9,706 nucleotides of DNA from assembly GCA_023145535.1 (NCBI GenBank), contig JAGLDQ010000035.1, positions 1 to 9,706 on the forward strand. The letters run 5' to 3'. The notes beneath the pieces were generated by a model. That model had not been told where the DNA came from, did not search any database, and saw only the letters and a program-made list of their open reading frames with translations. Position 1 is the first letter of the stretch; each line of letters starts with the position of its first letter. Shown here piece by piece: positions 6,516 to 9,706 of the stretch. Source of the stretch: Cocleimonas sp. GTDB lineage: Bacteria > Pseudomonadota > Gammaproteobacteria > Thiotrichales > Thiotrichaceae. Made by a program: the position numbers and the translations under genes.

Positions 6516-7370
6516 ATGAAACTACCCTCTCTTGGTTTTGGTCTGGGGCTCAGAAAAGAGCACTATCAGGCAATATTAGATACATCACCCGCTGTTGACT
6601 GGTTTGAAATTTTATCAGAAAACTACCTTGTGCCTGGTGGCAAACCCTTGTATTTCCTTGATGCCATTAATGAGCGTTATCCCATGGTCATGCATGGTGT
6701 ATCGCTTTCTATAGGCAATACTGATCCCTTAGATTTTGATTACCTGCAACAACTTAAAGATTTATCCGAACGAATTAATGCGCGCTGGATTTCAGATCAT
6801 CTCTGCTGGTCAGGTCTAGCGGGTGTTAATGCACATGATTTATTACCACTCCCTTACACGCCAGAGGCGGTAAAGCATGTCGCCACACGGATCAAGCATG
6901 TACAGGATTTCCTTGAGCGCCGCCTTCTGATTGAGAATGTGTCGAGCTATGTTACTTATACCCAATCCGAAATGACCGAATGGGCGTTTTTAAGCGCGGT
7001 GGCAGAAGAAGCGGATTGTTTGCTTTTACTGGATGTTAATAATATTTATGTTAGCGCCGTCAATCATGAATTTGATCCGTTAGACTATCTAAAGGGTGTA
7101 CCAAAAGCGCGGGTGCAACAACACCATTTAGCGGGTCATAGTGATTATGGTGACTATATTATTGACACGCATGATCACGCGGTGGTTGATTCTGTCTGGG
7201 CTTTATACGCGGAGGCCGTTAAACACTTGGGGCCGGTCTCCGCGATGATAGAGCGTGATGATAATATCCCTAATCTAGCGGTGTTAATGCAGGAGTATGA
7301 ACAAATGAAGCAAGTTTCAGCCAGTGCGTTGAGTGAATCTGTGCAAGATCAAGGGGGCGCTCATGTCTGA
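6516..7370 (+). CDS. bufB: DUF692 multinuclear iron enzyme BufB (MbnB/TglH family)
   Basis: This is a cytoplasmic TIM-barrel, non-heme multi-iron oxygenase relative that, with a DUF2063 partner, modifies cysteines of a precursor peptide (established for MbnB/MbnC and TglH/TglI; inferred here for BufA). It has 284 residues, the usual length. Family landmarks in order are GLGLR (9-13), WFEILSENY (29-37), MHGVSLSIG (59-67, H60), SDHLCWSG (93-100, D94, H95), LIENVSSY (138-145, E140, N141), LLDVNNIYVS (171-180, D173, N175, N176), HHLAGH (203-208), DTHDH (217-221) and the terminal IERD (245-248). All candidate metal ligands are present. The 23 residues after about 261 are Gln/Ser-rich and not conserved. 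The ATG at 6516 places GLGLR at the normal distance, but no clear ribosome site precedes it. The 3' end overlaps bufC by 8 bases. Confidence 0.92.
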   Translation: MKLPSLGFGLGLRKEHYQAILDTSPAVDWFEILSENYLVPGGKPLYFLDAINERYPMVMHGVSLSIGNTDPLDFDYLQQLKDLSERINARWISDHLCWSGLAGVNAHDLLPLPYTPEAVKHVATRIKHVQDFLERRLLIENVSSYVTYTQSEMTEWAFLSAVAEEADCLLLLDVNNIYVSAVNHEFDPLDYLKGVPKARVQQHHLAGHSDYGDYIIDTHDHAVVDSVWALYAEAVKHLGPVSAMIERDDNIPNLAVLMQEYEQMKQVSASALSESVQDQGGAHV

Positions 7371-8136
7371 GCTTCTTGAGTTGCAACGCAGTATGATGCA
7401 ATGGTTGCAAAGCGAATCAGGCGATATACACCACAAAGTGCTGGGAACTGAAAAAGTGAGCGCCGAGACACGCCTAGCCATTTATGCCAATGCCTATCGC
7501 TACCGCCTTATTGATGCGCTTTCCGATAATTATCCCTCCGTTCATACGCTACTAGGCGATGAAGATTTTTATAATGATGGGGTTGAATATATTGCGGCTT
7601 ATCCTTCGCAGCATTTTTCAATTCGCTACTTTGGCAGTCATCTAGAAAAATTTTTAGCAAAACAACATCAAGATACCGCCGTATTAGCCGAAATGGCACG
7701 TTTTGAATGGGCATTGAGGGATGCGTTTGATGCCTCAGATACTGTCTCCGTAGGGTTTGAAGCGTTACAAACAATCAAACCAGCCGCATGGGTAGCATTG
7801 CGTTTTACCTTGCATCCATCCGTAGCGTGTCTGAACTTAGAATGGAATGTGCCACAACTCTGGGCGGCAATTGAAAATGAAACAGGGCAGATTCCCTTTG
7901 AGCAAGCAGAATATCCCATTCCTTGGTTAATTTGGCGCAACGCGTTAAAAACTTACTATCGCTCTTTAGCGGTTGACGAAGCATGGGCGATTAATGCGGT
8001 GATGGAAGGAAAGAGTTTTTCTGAAATATGCACGGGTGTTTGTGAGTGGGTTGATGAAGCCTATGCGCCTGAACGTGTGGCTGGTTTTATTTCGACTTGG
8101 TTAGCGGCTGATTTGATCACGGCATTGGATGTTTAA
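7363..8136 (+). CDS. bufC: DUF2063 partner protein BufC (MbnC-like)
   Basis: This is the likely partner of BufB in peptide modification, thought to bind and present the precursor's leader. Older annotations call the N-terminal domain a putative DNA-binding domain. With the ATG at 7363 it has 257 residues. The N-terminal DUF2063 domain (about 4-95) shows the family pattern RLAIYANAYRYRL (37-49), followed by DALSDNYP, GDEDFY, a YP near 82 and SIRYFGSHLEKFL (about 88-100). The middle part includes EMARFEWALRDAFDA, also typical. The C-terminal part (about 140-257) is the less conserved MbnC-like half. An open frame extends upstream to a GTG at 7333. The ATG is preferred because AAGGGGG lies just upstream (7351-7357) and the 8-base overlap with bufB is typical of translational coupling. 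No DoxX-type bufD follows; a hairpin comes next. Confidence 0.88.
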   Translation: MSELLELQRSMMQWLQSESGDIHHKVLGTEKVSAETRLAIYANAYRYRLIDALSDNYPSVHTLLGDEDFYNDGVEYIAAYPSQHFSIRYFGSHLEKFLAKQHQDTAVLAEMARFEWALRDAFDASDTVSVGFEALQTIKPAAWVALRFTLHPSVACLNLEWNVPQLWAAIENETGQIPFEQAEYPIPWLIWRNALKTYYRSLAVDEAWAINAVMEGKSFSEICTGVCEWVDEAYAPERVAGFISTWLAADLITALDV

Positions 8137-8157
8137 AATCTGTCTTATGGCACAAAT

Positions 8158-8195
8158 GTTATCCTTGTAAAGAGGGTAACGGTTTTTAATTTTTT
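8158..8195 (+). terminator. Probable intrinsic terminator of bufBC
   Basis: GTTATCCTT (8158-8166) pairs with the segment 8172-8180 (GAGGGTAAC) over nine positions, with two G-U pairs and a GTAAA loop. Two T runs follow (8183-8187 and 8190-8195). It is weaker than the other two terminators in the window but well placed, 22 bases after the bufC stop. Confidence 0.7.
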
Positions 8196-8324
8196 CTAGC
8201 GTGCTTTAGTGCTTTACAAGATGATTTTATTTCTCTGTACTCTACCGCAATAGCCTAATCTGTGTATTTCCCCAATACCATTGATAGGCTACTGTAAATA
8301 ACACATTGACCAGAACAAACTACT

Positions 8325-9209
8325 ATGACTATAAATATCGCATTTCTAGGTTTAGGCGCTATGGGTTACCCTATGGCAGGGCATCTTGCGAATCATGATT
8401 TTGCCGTGACGGTCTATAATCGCACCGCTAACGTTGCAGAGAAATGGCTAACCGAATATGCAGGAACAAGAGCAGTAACCCCTGCAGATGCCGTTAAAGA
8501 GGCGGATATGGTGATAACCTGTGTTGGTAATGATCATGATGTACGGAGTCTTTATTGTGGGAATGATCAACAAAACGATCATATTTTTTCTGCACTGAAA
8601 GCAAATAGTATTCTCATTGATCATACCACGACATCGGCTGAGTTAGCCCGTGAGTTGGCACAGATTGCCGATCAGCATCAAGCCCATTTTCTTGATGCGC
8701 CTGTTTCAGGCGGTCAAATTGGCGCTGAAAAGGGATGTTTAACCATTATGGTTGGCGGTGATGCGCCTATTTATCAGCAGGCTTATCCTATCATGGAAAG
8801 CTATGCACAGGCCATTTCTCTGATTGGTACGGTTGGCTATGGCCAACGTTGTAAAATGGTGAATCAACTCTGTGTAGCGGGAATTTTACAAGGCTTATCC
8901 GAGGCGTTAACCCTTGCAAAAGCCGCTGGGATTGATGCGAAAACGGTGGTTAATACCTTGCAACACGGCGCTGCTGGCTCATGGCAAATGGTTAATCGAA
9001 CTGAAACCATGATGGATGAACAGTTTGACTTTGGTTTTGCGGTTGATTGGATGCGTAAAGACTTAGCTATTTGCTTTGATGAAGCGGATCGTTTAGAAGT
9101 AGAACTGCCTTTAGCTAAGTTTATTGATGTTCAATATAAAAAACTACAAATGAACGGATATGGCCGATCGGATACCTCTATCTTAATAAAACAGTTTCAT
9201 AAGCAATAA
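8325..9209 (+). CDS. NAD(P)-dependent oxidoreductase, 3-hydroxyisobutyrate dehydrogenase family
   Basis: This is a cytoplasmic beta-hydroxyacid dehydrogenase of the HIBADH/GarR/GlxR group, which oxidises 3-hydroxy acids or reduces the matching semialdehydes. It has 294 residues, the normal family length. The Rossmann motif is GLGAMG (9-14). YNRT (31-34), with Arg after the second strand, favours NADP(H) over NAD(H). The substrate motif is DAPVSGG (124-130). The catalytic Lys is K177 in GQRCKMVNQL with N180 nearby, and the C-terminal domain has the conserved MRKDLAICFDEA (243-254). All catalytic elements are in place. The exact substrate cannot be told; valine catabolism, glyoxylate/tartronate semialdehyde and succinic semialdehyde reduction all occur in this family. 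The start fits the Rossmann fold, but the ribosome site is weak. It is separated from bufC by a terminator, so it is probably an independent unit, and there is no clear terminator after it. Confidence 0.92.
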   Translation: MTINIAFLGLGAMGYPMAGHLANHDFAVTVYNRTANVAEKWLTEYAGTRAVTPADAVKEADMVITCVGNDHDVRSLYCGNDQQNDHIFSALKANSILIDHTTTSAELARELAQIADQHQAHFLDAPVSGGQIGAEKGCLTIMVGGDAPIYQQAYPIMESYAQAISLIGTVGYGQRCKMVNQLCVAGILQGLSEALTLAKAAGIDAKTVVNTLQHGAAGSWQMVNRTETMMDEQFDFGFAVDWMRKDLAICFDEADRLEVELPLAKFIDVQYKKLQMNGYGRSDTSILIKQFHKQ

Positions 9210-9518
9210 CAGGCTCTGTATTTGAATTTTATTTTTCAACTAGAACAAAAAGATAAATATTATTTCTTGTTGTTAATAAAAAAACCGATAGTTCAATTTA
9301 CAAGATAGGTTAAAATTCAAGCGATCACTTTGTCGTCAAAATCATTCCTTCCCTCCCTTGAGCTTGTTTAATACCCTTTTCTATGGGTATCATACGGGTG
9401 TATGTAGCTTATTAAACAACCTATATTCGTACAAATGCTCACAAAATAGAGAGCAATAACCATTAGTATGAATTTTCTATTAGCCACCTACCAATTTTAT
9501 TAATCGAGGATGAAATAA
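9210..9518. other. Intergenic region upstream of the amino-acid-binding protein gene
   Basis: This 309-base AT-rich gap shows no gene. No sigma-54 promoter with the GG-N10-GC arrangement was found, and no convincing sigma-70 pair. The notable content is a group of nested inverted repeats at 9366-9417 and a good GAGGA ribosome site (9506-9510). Nothing that qualifies as a terminator for the preceding dehydrogenase gene was seen. Confidence 0.6.
9366..9417. repeat. Nested inverted repeats, possible leader structure or operator
   Basis: An outer pair of arms, GTTTAATA (9366-9373) and TATTAAAC (9410-9417), is perfectly complementary. Inside lie ATACCC (9371-9376) with GGGTAT (9385-9390), overlapping the outer arm, and CATAC (9391-9395) with GTATG (9400-9404) around a GGGT loop. 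The overlap of the first two pairings means that alternative folds compete. It lies about 100 bases upstream of the binding-protein start and could be in its mRNA leader or act as an operator array. Confidence 0.4.
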
Positions 9519-9706
9519 ATGACAAAAAACATAATTTTAGGGTTAGCAATTACCGCCGTTTTTTCTACAGCAGCAAGTGCGGGTACGTTAGATGATGTTA
9601 AAAAAGCAGGCGTTCTAAAATGTGGTGTCACAACAGGTTTAGCAGGGTTTTCATCTCCTGATAAAGATGGAAAATGGACAGGAATTGATGTTGATACTTG
9701 TCGTGC
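9519..9706 (+). CDS. Periplasmic amino-acid-binding protein of an ABC importer (AapJ/BztA type), 5' part only
   Basis: Sixty-two residues are visible before the window ends, from a family whose members have about 340. A signal peptide (1-21, ending ASA|G) is followed by GTLDDVKKAGVLKCGVTTGLAGFS (22-45) and GKWTGIDVDTCR (51-62). This is the characteristic start of the general L-amino acid / glutamate-glutamine-aspartate-asparagine binding proteins AapJ and BztA. It includes the two Cys (35, 61) that distinguish them from other polar amino acid binding proteins. The ATG has a GAGGA ribosome site 8 bases upstream. The permease and ATPase genes would be expected beyond the window. In other proteobacteria such systems often respond to nitrogen status, which fits the ntr genes in this window, but no sigma-54 promoter was seen here. 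Confidence 0.9.
   Translation, partial: MTKNIILGLAITAVFSTAASAGTLDDVKKAGVLKCGVTTGLAGFSSPDKDGKWTGIDVDTCR

Noticed and set aside
7333..7362. Upstream GTG start adding ten residues to BufC
   Set aside because: It lies deep inside the bufB coding sequence with no ribosome site, whereas the ATG at 7363 has AAGGGGG at good spacing and the normal family N-terminus.
8148..8163. Sigma-54-like TGGCAC at 8148-8153 upstream of the dehydrogenase gene
   Set aside because: The -12 GC is missing at the required 10-base distance (AT is found there), and the element overlaps the bufBC terminator hairpin.
8251..8291. 7-bp inverted repeat TAGCCTA/TAGGCTA ahead of the dehydrogenase gene
   Set aside because: The arms are short with a 27-base spacer and do not extend. 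It could be an operator but has no other support.
8656..8670. TGGCAC followed by TTGC inside the dehydrogenase gene
   Set aside because: The spacing is two bases too short for -24/-12 recognition and the site is in the middle of a coding sequence.

Overview
The window looks like chromosomal DNA of a moderately AT-rich gammaproteobacterium. NtrB, NtrC, PII and AmtB read as close relatives of the enterobacterial proteins, there are strong sigma-54 promoters, and a bufferin-type locus is present. A Beggiatoa/Thiothrix-like or methanotroph-like lineage would fit, but I cannot fix the genus by eye. I saw no insertion sequence, phage gene, CRISPR array, tRNA or rRNA.

Left part (1-3374, all minus strand): an exported NodB-type polysaccharide deacetylase, cut by the window edge, lies downstream of the two-component pair ntrB-ntrC. 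The ntrB stop and ntrC start are 3 bases apart. A 691-base AT-rich divergent region (3375-4065) follows. It carries two sigma-54 (-24/-12) promoters facing away from each other, one for ntrBC (minus) and one for glnK-amtB (plus). One good and one weak NtrC-like enhancer site lie between them, about 30 bp apart. This is a compact nitrogen-limitation circuit: NtrB phosphorylates NtrC, NtrC-P drives sigma-54 promoters, and the output includes the PII protein GlnK and the ammonium channel AmtB that GlnK gates. The ntrBC promoter sits so close to the annotated ntrB start that the message would be leaderless or start at Met9.

Middle part (5709-8195): after the amtB terminator there is a small bufferin-type (copper-binding RiPP) locus. 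It has bufA (Cys-rich precursor with two CxGxxSCKGK-like repeats), bufB (DUF692 multinuclear iron oxygenase, MbnB/TglH relative) and bufC (DUF2063 partner). Unusual points are a perfect lipobox in BufA, a 12-bp-stem intrinsic terminator between bufA and bufBC, and no DoxX-type bufD after bufC.

Right part (8196-9706): a stand-alone 3-hydroxyisobutyrate dehydrogenase-family oxidoreductase. Then a 309-base gap with nested inverted repeats leads to the start of a periplasmic amino-acid-binding protein of the AapJ/BztA type, cut by the window end. The nitrogen genes plus this transporter give the window a nitrogen-acquisition flavour, with the bufferin locus inserted between them.
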